Source: Holdemanella sp. (GTDB taxonomy: Bacteria > Bacillota_I > Bacilli_A > Erysipelotrichales > Erysipelotrichaceae). Taken from it: a stretch of 13,473 nucleotides of DNA. Below are positions 1 through 7,178 of the stretch, one piece after another; within the stretch, counting starts at the first letter, position 1, and every line of letters begins with the position of its first letter. Position numbers and translations under genes: made by a program. The notes under the pieces were generated by a model that made no database searches, was not told the DNA's origin, and was given only the letters and a program-made list of their open reading frames with translations. The stretch lies in NCBI GenBank assembly GCA_021442845.1, contig JABUSD010000058.1, positions 1-13,473 on the forward strand, given 5' to 3'.

Positions 1-1
1 T

Positions 2-3000
2 CTCCAGGCACAGAATGTATTTACTATCATTACTCACAACAATATTAATGATGCCTCTGCTTCCTTAACATATAGAATGAATATCTATGTAAGAAAAGAT
101 AATAGTGTTTACTACAATGAACCATATAGAGATCAATATCACTACTCTGTAAAAGATGGATGGGCAAATGATCCAAATGGTTTAGTTTACTATAATGGTA
201 AATATCACATGTTCTATCAATACTATACAGATACTGTATGGGGACCAATGCACTGGGCACACGCGACGAGTACAGATTTAATCCATTGGGAAGAGCAGCC
301 TATTTCATTATATCCAGATGAAAATGGAACGATGTTCTCTGGATGTATCGTTGTTGATGAAAATAACACTTCAGGATTCTTTAATGAAACCGGTAGTGGA
401 TTGATCGCATTCATCACATGCGATGGAAATGGCCAAAGAATTAAACTGGCATATAGTACAGATGAAGGTATTACGTGGACTAAAGTTGATAAAATCGCAG
501 CAGACTGGACAAATGACCCATTACAGGATGGTGCATTTAGAGATCCAAAAGTATTTAAATACAATGGGAAATGGTTCATGGTTGTTGCTGGTGGTCCATT
601 AAGAATTTACTCATCAGAAAACTTAGTTGACTGGAAATGTGATTCTACCTATGCCGATTTACATACAGAATGTCCAGATTTATATCCAATCGAAGTAGAT
701 GGTACTGTGAAATGGGTATTATCTAGAGGTGGTAGATATTATAAAGTTGGAGATTTTAAAGAAGTAGATGGAAATTATACATTTGTACCAGATGAAGCTT
801 ATGTCAATAAAGATGGTGTTATGAACTTTGGTAAAGATTCATATGCTGCCATGACTTACTATGTCCAGGATTTTGGTTATGAAGGTGAAATGACAATTCC
901 TGATATTGTGGAATTAAACTGGATGAATACATGGGAAGATGGTATCTGTAATTTAGTTGGATCTACATTAAATCAATCATTCAATGGTACTTTCAATCTT
1001 AACTTAAAGCTTGGATTAATAAATGACAATGGTACATATGTATTAACCCAGATGCCTGTTGATGCATATAATACATTAAAAGGACAAGCTGTTACTTTAA
1101 AAGATGAAACGATAAATGGTAAAAAGAAACTAGATTTTACAGGGGATTCATATTTGATTGAAGCAACATTTAAACCAGAAGAAGGTGTAACGAAAGTTGG
1201 ATTTAATGTTCGTGTAGGTCAAGAAGAAAAAACAGTTGTATCATATGATTTAAATACAAGTGAATTATCAATTGACCGCAGTCAATCAGGTGTTATCATA
1301 AATGAAGGATTTGCTCGAGTAGATAAGCAAAGCAATGTATCTAGAAATGCAGATGGATCGATTACACTTCATATTTATGTGGATAGAGCTTCTGTAGAAG
1401 TGTTCAATGGGGATTATACAGCAACCGGTGCTAACCAGATTTTCCCAAGCTTAACGAGCTTAGATGTAGAAGCATTCTCTGAAGGTGGTCAATCTATATT
1501 AAATGCAGATATTTATCCAATGGGAACTTTATGGGATAAAGAAACACCAACAAATCCAATTTCGATTGGATCAAGCTCTAAATCAGAAACAAATATCTAT
1601 GTAGGAGAAACGACAACATTAAGTGCTTATGTTGTACCACTTGAAGTATCACAACAGATTACATGGGAAGTTGAAGGTGATGTAGTTAGCCTTGATAAGA
1701 CTTCAGGAACAGAAGTAACTGTAAGTGCAAATAAAAAAGGTACAGCTAAAGTAAAGGCAATCGCATCTGTAGATAATTCTATTTATAAAGAATTTACAAT
1801 CAAAGTAAATGAAAATAACTTTAATACAAATGTAGAGGCTTCTTCAGTAGCAGGAAACTGGCATGTGGAAGATGAATATTTAATTGTTTCAAATAACGGT
1901 TCGAATGATTATTACATGAGCAATACAAAACACAAAGGTGCTTATACGACTTCATTTACAATCAATTATGAAAAAGGATTGGTTAATATCTTTGTATCAA
2001 GTAAAGAAAGAAATCCACATAATACCGATTCTACAAAAGGAGCTTATTCAATCCAGTTAACAAATGATACAGAAGTCCGTTTATTTGAATTTGGTAAAGA
2101 TAACTATACAACGGCACAATTAGAAAAATCGATTAATGATGGACAGGATCACGATATTGTGATTGAAAAGACGTTGAATTCAATTAAAGTTACTGTAGAT
2201 GGAACAGACGTATTAAATTATACATTCGATACTGTAGATGATTTCTTTAACGAAGGATATGTAGGTCTTGGATTGTGGGATGGATCCATTCAGATTCAGG
2301 ATTACTTGGTAAACTGTGATCATAGTACAGAAATCAGAAACAAGAAGGAACCAACATTCTTTGAAACGGGATATACTGGTGATGAATATTGTACTGTATG
2401 TAATGAGCTTATTAAGAAAGGCGTGGATATTCCTAAATTAACGGCTGAAAAAGGATGGTTACAAAAAGGGGAAGACTGGTATTACTTCACAAGTGATACT
2501 GAATTTGTGAAATCAGATTGGTTACAATTAGGTTCAACATGGTATTACTTTGATGAAAAGGGAATCATGGTAACTGGTGTCTATACAGTAAAAGATGTCA
2601 TCTATTATTTTGATGCATCAGGGGCATTAGCAAATGGCTGGAGACAAGAAGAAAATGACTGGTACTATGCAACTACAAATGGAGTTTACACAAGCAGATG
2701 GCTACAATCAGGAACAACATGGTATTACTTTGATGAAAAGGGAATCATGGCAACCGGTCTTTATACAGTAAAAGATGTCATCTATTACTTTGATGCATCA
2801 GGTGCATTAGCAAATGGCTGGAGACAGGAAGAAAACGACTGGTACTATGCAACTACAAATGGAATCTACACTAGCAGATGGCTACAATCAGGAACAACAT
2901 GGTATTACTTTGATGAAAAGGGAATCATGGTATGCGGTGAACAGACTATCAATGGTAACAAGTATCTATTTGATGAAGATGGAAAGATGATGACAGGATG

Positions 3001-3553
3001 GAAAGAATTGGATGGTGCATGGTATTACTTCACAGAAAATGGAGCAATTCAATCGGACTGGCTGTTAACATCAGGGAAGTGGTATTACTTCAATTCAGAA
3101 GGTAAGATGGTCACTGGATTTAAAGAAATTGGAAATAAGACATACTACTTCAATGAATCTGGTGATATGATGGATGCTGGATGGAAAAAGATTGAAGGAA
3201 ACTGGTATTACATCAACACAAATGGAAATCTGTATAAAGGCTGGCTACAGTTAGGAAGTACATGGTACTATCTAGATCCTGAAAACAATGGTCAGATGGT
3301 TACAGGTGTTTATACAGTAAAAGATGTAATTTACTTCTTCGATCCATCAGGAGCATTGGCTACAGGATGGAGACAGGATGGAGAAGACTGGTACTATTCA
3401 ACTATAGATGGAGTTTATACAAGTAGATGGTTTAAGTCAGGTTCAGACTGGTATTACCTGGATGAAAAAGGAATCATGGTAACGGGATCGAAAGAGATTG
3501 ATGGCAAAGAATGGCATTTTGATGAAAATGGAAAATGGTTGCCTGATAAATAA
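2..3553 (+). CDS. Multidomain cell-surface GH32 fructan hydrolase (levanase/inulinase type), 5'-partial
   Basis: Predicted to hydrolyse beta-fructosidic bonds of fructans or sucrose outside the cell. Numbering is from the Met at 77. The three GH32 catalytic motifs are present: WANDPNG with nucleophile D32, FRDPK with D156, and ECP with acid/base E198. A GH32 C-terminal beta-sandwich follows (about 355-485), then a bacterial Ig-like domain (about 494-578), a concanavalin/LamG-like domain (about 579-746), a Cys/His motif (747-775) and 18 choline-binding-type repeats (793-1158). The Met at 77 is not the start: it has no Shine-Dalgarno, and the frame stays open through 25 further codons to the left edge. 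A signal peptide and possibly more domains therefore lie outside the window. The repeats suggest non-covalent attachment to cell-wall polymers; no LPXTG is present. Endo- or exo-action and the exact fructan cannot be told from sequence. A terminator follows. Confidence 0.93.
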   Translation, partial: LQAQNVFTIITHNNINDASASLTYRMNIYVRKDNSVYYNEPYRDQYHYSVKDGWANDPNGLVYYNGKYHMFYQYYTDTVWGPMHWAHATSTDLIHWEEQPISLYPDENGTMFSGCIVVDENNTSGFFNETGSGLIAFITCDGNGQRIKLAYSTDEGITWTKVDKIAADWTNDPLQDGAFRDPKVFKYNGKWFMVVAGGPLRIYSSENLVDWKCDSTYADLHTECPDLYPIEVDGTVKWVLSRGGRYYKVGDFKEVDGNYTFVPDEAYVNKDGVMNFGKDSYAAMTYYVQDFGYEGEMTIPDIVELNWMNTWEDGICNLVGSTLNQSFNGTFNLNLKLGLINDNGTYVLTQMPVDAYNTLKGQAVTLKDETINGKKKLDFTGDSYLIEATFKPEEGVTKVGFNVRVGQEEKTVVSYDLNTSELSIDRSQSGVIINEGFARVDKQSNVSRNADGSITLHIYVDRASVEVFNGDYTATGANQIFPSLTSLDVEAFSEGGQSILNADIYPMGTLWDKETPTNPISIGSSSKSETNIYVGETTTLSAYVVPLEVSQQITWEVEGDVVSLDKTSGTEVTVSANKKGTAKVKAIASVDNSIYKEFTIKVNENNFNTNVEASSVAGNWHVEDEYLIVSNNGSNDYYMSNTKHKGAYTTSFTINYEKGLVNIFVSSKERNPHNTDSTKGAYSIQLTNDTEVRLFEFGKDNYTTAQLEKSINDGQDHDIVIEKTLNSIKVTVDGTDVLNYTFDTVDDFFNEGYVGLGLWDGSIQIQDYLVNCDHSTEIRNKKEPTFFETGYTGDEYCTVCNELIKKGVDIPKLTAEKGWLQKGEDWYYFTSDTEFVKSDWLQLGSTWYYFDEKGIMVTGVYTVKDVIYYFDASGALANGWRQEENDWYYATTNGVYTSRWLQSGTTWYYFDEKGIMATGLYTVKDVIYYFDASGALANGWRQEENDWYYATTNGIYTSRWLQSGTTWYYFDEKGIMVCGEQTINGNKYLFDEDGKMMTGWKELDGAWYYFTENGAIQSDWLLTSGKWYYFNSEGKMVTGFKEIGNKTYYFNESGDMMDAGWKKIEGNWYYINTNGNLYKGWLQLGSTWYYLDPENNGQMVTGVYTVKDVIYFFDPSGALATGWRQDGEDWYYSTIDGVYTSRWFKSGSDWYYLDEKGIMVTGSKEIDGKEWHFDENGKWLPDK
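2453..3550 (+). repeat. 18 tandem choline-binding-type (CW_binding_1) repeats
   Basis: I count 18 modules of about 20 residues at the C-terminus of the GH32 protein, each with the aromatic core W-Y-Y-F (or variants) followed by a D/N-x-x-G turn and a G-W start of the next module. In the family, pairs of modules form beta-hairpin solenoids that bind choline on teichoic acid, or related ligands in species without choline. A few modules carry substitutions in the core, such as YYAT, YLF and WHF, so not every site need bind ligand. They probably hold the enzyme on the cell surface. Confidence 0.88.
2519..2935 (+). repeat. 180-bp tandem near-identical DNA repeat within the fructanase gene
   Basis: Units begin at 2519, 2699 and 2879 (the third is partial) with a period of exactly 180 bp, or 60 residues. 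Each unit is three 20-residue wall-binding modules, WLQ..., YTVKD... and WRQEEN.... The first two units differ at only a few bases, several of them silent. A more diverged copy lies at 3242-3427, where two extra residues make it 186 bp. This pattern points to recent duplication of a three-module block. Confidence 0.9.
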
Positions 3554-3585
3554 TCTTTACATTTAATAGAATATATTTGCTTATT

Positions 3586-3620
3586 AGGAAGGTTTAGTAA
3601 AAAAAGCCTTCCTTTCTATT
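3586..3620 (+). terminator. Rho-independent terminator of the GH32 gene
   Basis: AGGAAGG (3586-3592) pairs with CCTTCCT (3607-3613) and is followed by a T-rich run. It lies 33 bases after the TAA stop. The loop is long and A-rich, so this is a moderate terminator. Confidence 0.6.
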
Positions 3621-3642
3621 TGTATATATATCAGAATTCACA

Positions 3643-3671
3643 TAGAAGAAAACCTGATGTAAACATCAGGT
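3643..3671 (-). terminator. Rho-independent terminator of the GNAT gene
   Basis: A perfect inverted repeat pairs ACCTGATGT (3652-3660) with ACATCAGGT (3663-3671). Read on the minus strand, the stem is followed by TTTTCTTCT. It starts four bases past the acetyltransferase stop codon. Confidence 0.8.
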
Positions 3672-3674
3672 CAG

Positions 3675-4229
3675 TTAATCAAAATCATTCCATTCTCTTT
3701 TTAAAATCGCAAACTGCATCGTATTTTCATACTTTGGCGTTCCATCAGGATTATCTACAAAAGAGACAAATTCTATAAAGGTCCCTTCATGGCGCATGCC
3801 AAGTTTCCTGCATAGGTTTTGACATGCAATGTTGTAATCCTCAGTAAATATATAAATTCTTCGTACTTCCATTTCATTGAAAAGGTAATCATAATAAGCA
3901 CTGACTGCCTCATGCATATAGCCTTTGTTCTGGTATGCCTTATTCAGCATCCAGCATGGCGAAGCTGTGTCTAGGGTTTTAGAATCTGAATTAGCAGATT
4001 CCATATGTACAAATATTTCCCCAATAACCTTGCCACTTGCCTTTTCTTCAATCGCAAGATACATTTCATCTTCAGCGCGTTCTCTTGCAGCTTTTAAAGC
4101 AGCATCCATATCAGCAAGCTTCATGCAGGCAAAACAGTTTACTTCAGGTTTTTCTAAATACTCATATAAGTCCTTGGCATCGCTTTCTTTAAAGTTTCTC
4201 AGGATTAATCGTTCGGTTTCTATTCTCAT
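3675..4229 (-). CDS. GNAT-family N-acetyltransferase, RimJ/RimL type
   Basis: Predicted cytoplasmic acetyl-CoA-dependent N-acetyltransferase of 184 residues, the usual length for the RimJ/RimL (Acetyltransf_3) group. It opens with the typical IETERLILRNF strand. The acetyl-CoA-binding motif A region spans about 93-110 and includes NKGYMHEAV. The late NxxxxxLCRKLGMRHEG segment (about 133-149) is the usual motif B of this subgroup. The substrate is unknown: the subgroup includes enzymes acting on ribosomal protein N-termini, on small amines and on antibiotics, and nothing here distinguishes them. The start is supported by an AAAGGA Shine-Dalgarno six bases upstream. It is a single gene with its own terminator; a decayed gene lies upstream. 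Confidence 0.88.
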   Translation of the reverse strand: MRIETERLILRNFKESDAKDLYEYLEKPEVNCFACMKLADMDAALKAARERAEDEMYLAIEEKASGKVIGEIFVHMESANSDSKTLDTASPCWMLNKAYQNKGYMHEAVSAYYDYLFNEMEVRRIYIFTEDYNIACQNLCRKLGMRHEGTFIEFVSFVDNPDGTPKYENTMQFAILKREWNDFD

Positions 4230-4283
4230 GTTTTTCCTTTATCTGTAATGAACACACCGCTTTCTTTGTTGATTTGCAATGAA

Positions 4284-4289
4284 ATTATA
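4284..4289 (-). promoter_or_regulatory. Possible -10 element of the GNAT gene
   Basis: On the minus strand there is a perfect TATAAT about 55 bases before the acetyltransferase start. No good -35 hexamer stands 16-18 bases further upstream, so the call is tentative. Confidence 0.35.
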
Positions 4290-4337
4290 TCTAGAAAGGA
4301 TGTATGCTTATCATATCGTTTCATTTTGCTACTATGT

Positions 4338-4676
4338 TCAAAAATTCATCATATCTTTCACTGAATGTATTAATTTATCACTAAAGTCATCTAGATCATC
4401 AAAGGTGATTACGTTATCCCGAAGTAATATGGTTAAATCATATATCCTATATTTCTTTTCCAATTGGATTAATATACCAGGATGTTTTTTGTCTTTTTTA
4501 ATTTTCTTTTCTAATTCCCAGAACTTTGTTGATGCAGGCAAATCACTATCTAAATATTTGATATACTATTTTACAAGATTTTCCATATGTCTTTCCTGCC
4601 ACGGCCCTATTTTTTCATGGAATAGTTTCCAATCTTTTTTGATACTTCCATTTATCTCACACTTCAATCTATACAT
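4338..4676 (-). pseudogene. Decayed small gene of unknown function with an in-frame TAG
   Basis: This fills most of the 500-base stretch without an intact gene. One continuous minus-strand frame runs from the ATG at 4676 to the TGA at 4338-4340, about 112 codons, broken only by a TAG at 4566-4568. The first part (36 codons) begins MYRLKCEING and contains GPWQERHMENLVK. After the TAG come YIKYLDSDLP, FWELEKKIKKDKKHPG and a final DDLDDFSDKL. Both halves look protein-like: charged, apparently helical and with plausible codon use, so they read as one gene interrupted by a nonsense mutation. The Shine-Dalgarno upstream of 4676 is weak, and the second half has only a TTG (4541) as a possible restart. 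I do not recognise the family. A sequencing error at the TAG, or two tiny genes, are alternatives. Confidence 0.55.
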
Positions 4677-4702
4677 AGTATACTCATCTTTTGTGTGAAT
4701 CC

Positions 4703-4733
4703 AATAAAAAGAGCTGATTTTAAATAATCAGCT
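4703..4733 (-). terminator. Rho-independent terminator of the degV-like gene
   Basis: AGCTGATT (4712-4719) pairs with AATCAGCT (4726-4733) around a six-base loop. Read on the minus strand, the stem is followed by TCTTTTTATT. The gene's TAG stop (4732-4734) overlaps the stem. Confidence 0.85.
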
Positions 4734-5595
4734 ATCTTTCTTTTCCATAGAAGAATAAACCAAGCATACCTGGACCAACGTGGGATCCAGAGAATGGTTC
4801 ATGCTGGCAGATGATCAGTTCTTTTGGCTTAGCAATTTCATTGATAAGCTCAGCTAGCTTTTGGGCATCTTCTAAACAGTCACCATGGGATATCGCAACT
4901 AATTGTTTATCGGCATCTACTACTTTTTCTGCATATTTCTGGGCAATGGCTTTAATGGATTTTTTGCGTCCTCTTACTTTTTCACAGTCAACAATCTTCC
5001 CTTCTGCTGTACCATATAAGATAGGCTTAATGTTTAATACAGTACCAATTGCTGCTGTAGATCCTTTTACACGTCCGGTTCTTTTTAAGAAGTTCAAATC
5101 ATCCACTGTAAAATATTGGCATGTATGAGGTACTCTTTCATCAAGGATATCAGCTACTTCATTTGCAGATAATCCTTCTTTTTGTAACATATCCCCATAG
5201 ATAGCTAATAATCCATTTCCAAATCCACATCCTCTTGAATCGATGATACGAACAGTTCTATCTGGATATTCTTCCATTAATTCCTCGGCTGCAATTTTAG
5301 CTGCCTGATATGTTCCGCTGATTCCAGAAGACATAGAAATATAAATGACATCTAACCCTTTTTCAAGGACAGGTTTAAAATGTTCTTCAAATAAATATGT
5401 ATTTAATAGACTTGTCTTGACTGTTTTCCCTTCTCTTAACTGCTGATAATAATCATGTCCATCAAAATCATCTATATCCCCTTCATAAATATGGGTTTCA
5501 TCATCCACTAAATAGGTACATGGAAGAAGCTGAATGGATCCTAATAAGCTTTTTGGAAGATTTGCTGTTCCATCTGCAAAAACTATAAATGACAT
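4732..5595 (-). CDS. DegV-family fatty-acid-binding protein (FakB-like)
   Basis: DegV/FakB proteins bind a fatty acid so that FakA kinase can phosphorylate it to acyl-phosphate, feeding exogenous fatty acids into phospholipid synthesis; they are cytoplasmic. The 287-residue length is standard. Visible family features are the N-terminal FADGTANLP strand (usually DS/DG in this place), KTSLLN at about 60-65 where TSxPS is more usual, SSGISGTY at 89-96, FLKRTGRV at 169-176, and SHVGPGMLG at 271-279 near the ligand head-group site. The first motif has lost the common Q/P-S ending, which may tune ligand choice. A GGAGG Shine-Dalgarno lies close upstream of the ATG, and a promoter and a terminator flank it, so it is monocistronic. 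No fakA is in this window. Which fatty acid it binds cannot be read from the sequence. Confidence 0.92.
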   Translation of the reverse strand: MSFIVFADGTANLPKSLLGSIQLLPCTYLVDDETHIYEGDIDDFDGHDYYQQLREGKTVKTSLLNTYLFEEHFKPVLEKGLDVIYISMSSGISGTYQAAKIAAEELMEEYPDRTVRIIDSRGCGFGNGLLAIYGDMLQKEGLSANEVADILDERVPHTCQYFTVDDLNFLKRTGRVKGSTAAIGTVLNIKPILYGTAEGKIVDCEKVRGRKKSIKAIAQKYAEKVVDADKQLVAISHGDCLEDAQKLAELINEIAKPKELIICQHEPFSGSHVGPGMLGLFFYGKER

Positions 5596-5634
5596 AAAGT
5601 ACCTCCAAAGCGTTTAATTGCTTAATATATTTTA

Positions 5635-5662
5635 ATTATATATCGATTATACATAAAGACAA
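5635..5662 (-). promoter_or_regulatory. Sigma-A-type promoter of the degV-like gene
   Basis: On the minus strand, TTGTCT (5657-5662) and TATAAT (5635-5640) stand 16 bases apart. Transcription would start about 30 bases before the GTG-free, well-placed ATG at 5595, which leaves room for the GGAGG site. Confidence 0.7.
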
Positions 5663-5689
5663 TTTAAATTCTGTTCTGATATATGTATG

Positions 5690-6109
5690 CTACATATTTG
5701 TATCATAAATCAGAATATCAACACCATTCGATGTACCATGACCTTCTGCTCTAAAATGCGGAGAGGAAAGGTAATCGTTTAATACTATACTATCGGATAT
5801 AAAAGTAGGGCATGCATGAAATGGATCTGGATTGTGATCGGGTTCAAAATAGCCATGGTTATTTACATATAGATGACAAGGCTCGTTGTTCTGATCAACA
5901 CCTTCAAATATATAGTTGGCATTCATATGGCGGATACCAGCAGCATTTGTAACCTGTACATCGGCAGCGCCAGGGCGAACGGTTCCTTTAAATAATGGAG
6001 AATCCACTGTTCCATTAAATGGAATGAATGTAACTTTTGCGTTTTTAGATCTTAATACAGTTATATCCTCACGTTTGATTGTGATATGAAAAATCATGAT
6101 TGGTTCCAT
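5690..6109 (-). CDS. DUF3237-like small protein
   Basis: A 139-residue protein without signal peptide or membrane segment. Its pattern fits the DUF3237 (UPF0311) beta-barrel family: an early strand with NGTVDSPLFKGTV, RPGAADVQV around 46-54, HMNANYIFEG with a ligand-dependent-looking strand, LYVNNHGYF at about 80-88, then a late F-x-A-E-G-H segment. The family has no firmly established reaction. It begins three bases past the esterase stop, with its GGAG Shine-Dalgarno (6119-6122) inside the end of the esterase gene, so the two are almost certainly co-transcribed and probably act on one substrate or pathway. Family assignment is from pattern memory only; a distant cupin-like or lipocalin-like barrel is the alternative. 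Confidence 0.72.
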   Translation of the reverse strand: MEPIMIFHITIKREDITVLRSKNAKVTFIPFNGTVDSPLFKGTVRPGAADVQVTNAAGIRHMNANYIFEGVDQNNEPCHLYVNNHGYFEPDHNPDPFHACPTFISDSIVLNDYLSSPHFRAEGHGTSNGVDILIYDTNM

Positions 6110-6112
6110 TGT

Positions 6113-7024
6113 TTATTTCTCCATGCAATATTGAAAGAATTCTTCATAGATATCAAAGATACCTTCTGTGACAAAACCAGGTCCACCATGATCCGATCCT
6201 TTTACAAGATAGAATTGAACATCATTTCCTGCTTTTTTACATGCTTCATATAAGTTGACAGACTCCTGGGCAAATACAGTTTTATCCTTAGTTCCATGCA
6301 TAATCAGCATAGGAGGGAAATCATATCCTGCATAGGTCTTGCTGTTGGCAATTTCCGTTTCTTCCATATGTTCTCTTATGTTCCATCCCATTTCCATACC
6401 CTCTGGACTGTCTGGAAGCTGATGATTAACCGTTGTTGGGAATCCATATTCAAGTGTTAATTCAACAGAACCATATAAATCGATAATTCCTTTATAATCT
6501 AAAGTTTCATCATTGATTGGATCGTCAAATAGATTGGTTCTGCTTGTCATTCCTGCCATAGAGGAAACATGGCCACCCGATGAATTTCCCATCATAAATA
6601 CATTATTCTTATCCATGTTGTATATTTCTGCATTGGCTTTCATAAAACGAGTTGCGTTTTTGGCATCGATGATAGGACAAGGAAATTTTGCGATTCCACT
6701 ATGACGATATTCTACAATCGCAATGACATATCCTCTGGCTGCTAGTTTTGACAGGTTTGGAATATCTCTGTAACAATCCTGCTTCATCCATGCACTTCCC
6801 TGAACATAGATGATACCTGGGAATTTTAAATTCTTTTTATTAAAGATTTTAGGCATTAGAATCTGCAGATGCAATTCATGACCATCTTTAATATCATAAA
6901 TGATATCAGGAATATAATCGACATAGATATGATTTAAATCATATTCATAGATTTTTGCTCCTTCTACTACATCAGTATATTCAGGCATGGTTTCATAGGT
7001 ATAATCTTTTACTTCAATTTTCAT
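6113..7024 (-). CDS. Alpha/beta-hydrolase, BD-FAE/acetyl-esterase-like carboxylesterase
   Basis: Predicted cytoplasmic serine hydrolase of 303 residues. The nucleophile elbow is GNSSG (146-150, S148), the likely acid is D247 in HGTKDKTV, and the base is H279 in GSDHGG. The oxyanion segment, usually HGGGW in this group, reads VQGSAW here (74-79). The closest groups are the BD-FAE and hormone-sensitive-lipase-like esterases that deacylate sugars or small esters; the substrate is not determinable. A longer frame opens at 7090, but I place the start at the ATG at 7022-7024 because it alone has an AAGGAG site nine bases upstream and gives a sensible N-terminus (MKIEVKDYTYE). It is the first gene of a two-gene unit with the DUF3237-like protein. 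There is no signal peptide, so it would act on an imported ester. Confidence 0.88.
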   Translation of the reverse strand: MKIEVKDYTYETMPEYTDVVEGAKIYEYDLNHIYVDYIPDIIYDIKDGHELHLQILMPKIFNKKNLKFPGIIYVQGSAWMKQDCYRDIPNLSKLAARGYVIAIVEYRHSGIAKFPCPIIDAKNATRFMKANAEIYNMDKNNVFMMGNSSGGHVSSMAGMTSRTNLFDDPINDETLDYKGIIDLYGSVELTLEYGFPTTVNHQLPDSPEGMEMGWNIREHMEETEIANSKTYAGYDFPPMLIMHGTKDKTVFAQESVNLYEACKKAGNDVQFYLVKGSDHGGPGFVTEGIFDIYEEFFQYCMEK

Positions 7025-7033
7025 AATAGCTTT

Positions 7034-7039
7034 CTCCTT
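7034..7039 (-). promoter_or_regulatory. Ribosome binding site that fixes the esterase start
   Basis: AAGGAG on the minus strand, nine bases before the ATG at 7024. No comparable site precedes the in-frame ATG codons further upstream (7090 and near it). Confidence 0.8.
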
Positions 7040-7047
7040 ATGACTGC

Positions 7048-7056
7048 ATTTTATCA
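7048..7056 (-). promoter_or_regulatory. Possible extended -10 promoter of the esterase/DUF3237 unit
   Basis: Minus-strand TGATAAAAT fits an extended -10 (TG-n-TAAAAT) and would start transcription shortly before the AAGGAG site. No convincing -35 hexamer is visible, so this is tentative. Confidence 0.4.
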
Positions 7057-7102
7057 CGTATTGAACATATATATACATAATCTTAAACACTTTTATATGT
7101 AG

Positions 7103-7146
7103 AAAAAGGCAAATTCTACCGTAGGTAAAGCAGATTTGCCTTTTTT
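7103..7146. terminator. Strong, symmetrical terminator after the HAD gene
   Basis: A 12-bp stem pairs AAAAAGGCAAAT (7103-7114) with ATTTGCCTTTTT (7134-7145). The 19-base loop has an inner TACC/GGTA pairing. It has U-tracts in both directions; its natural customer is the HAD gene on the minus strand. It also insulates the esterase promoter just downstream. Confidence 0.88.
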
Positions 7147-7178
7147 AATGATTTAATAAACGTTGTATGGAATATTGA

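Noticed and set aside
2519..3427. Tandem repeats as a CRISPR array or mobile repeat
   Set aside because: They are in-frame protein modules of 60 residues without spacers and lie wholly inside the fructanase gene.
4311..4324. Second cre-like site upstream of the GNAT gene (minus strand ATGAAACGATATGA)
   Set aside because: The central CG is out of register with the cre consensus and the right half does not match.
4279..4698. Plus-strand frame of 139 codons opposite the decayed gene
   Set aside because: Its translation is rich in Phe, Ser, Ile and Leu in the way antisense frames of AT-rich genes are, it has no ribosome site, and the opposite frame looks coding.
5681..5697. Inverted repeat ATATGTA-TGC-TACATAT at the end of the DUF3237-like gene as a terminator
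   Set aside because: The stem is all A-T apart from one G-C pair and has no U-tract on the minus strand. I see no convincing terminator for this unit.
7025..7090. 22-residue N-terminal extension of the esterase starting at 7090
   Set aside because: It has no ribosome binding site and includes the predicted promoter; AAGGAG stands correctly before the ATG at 7024.
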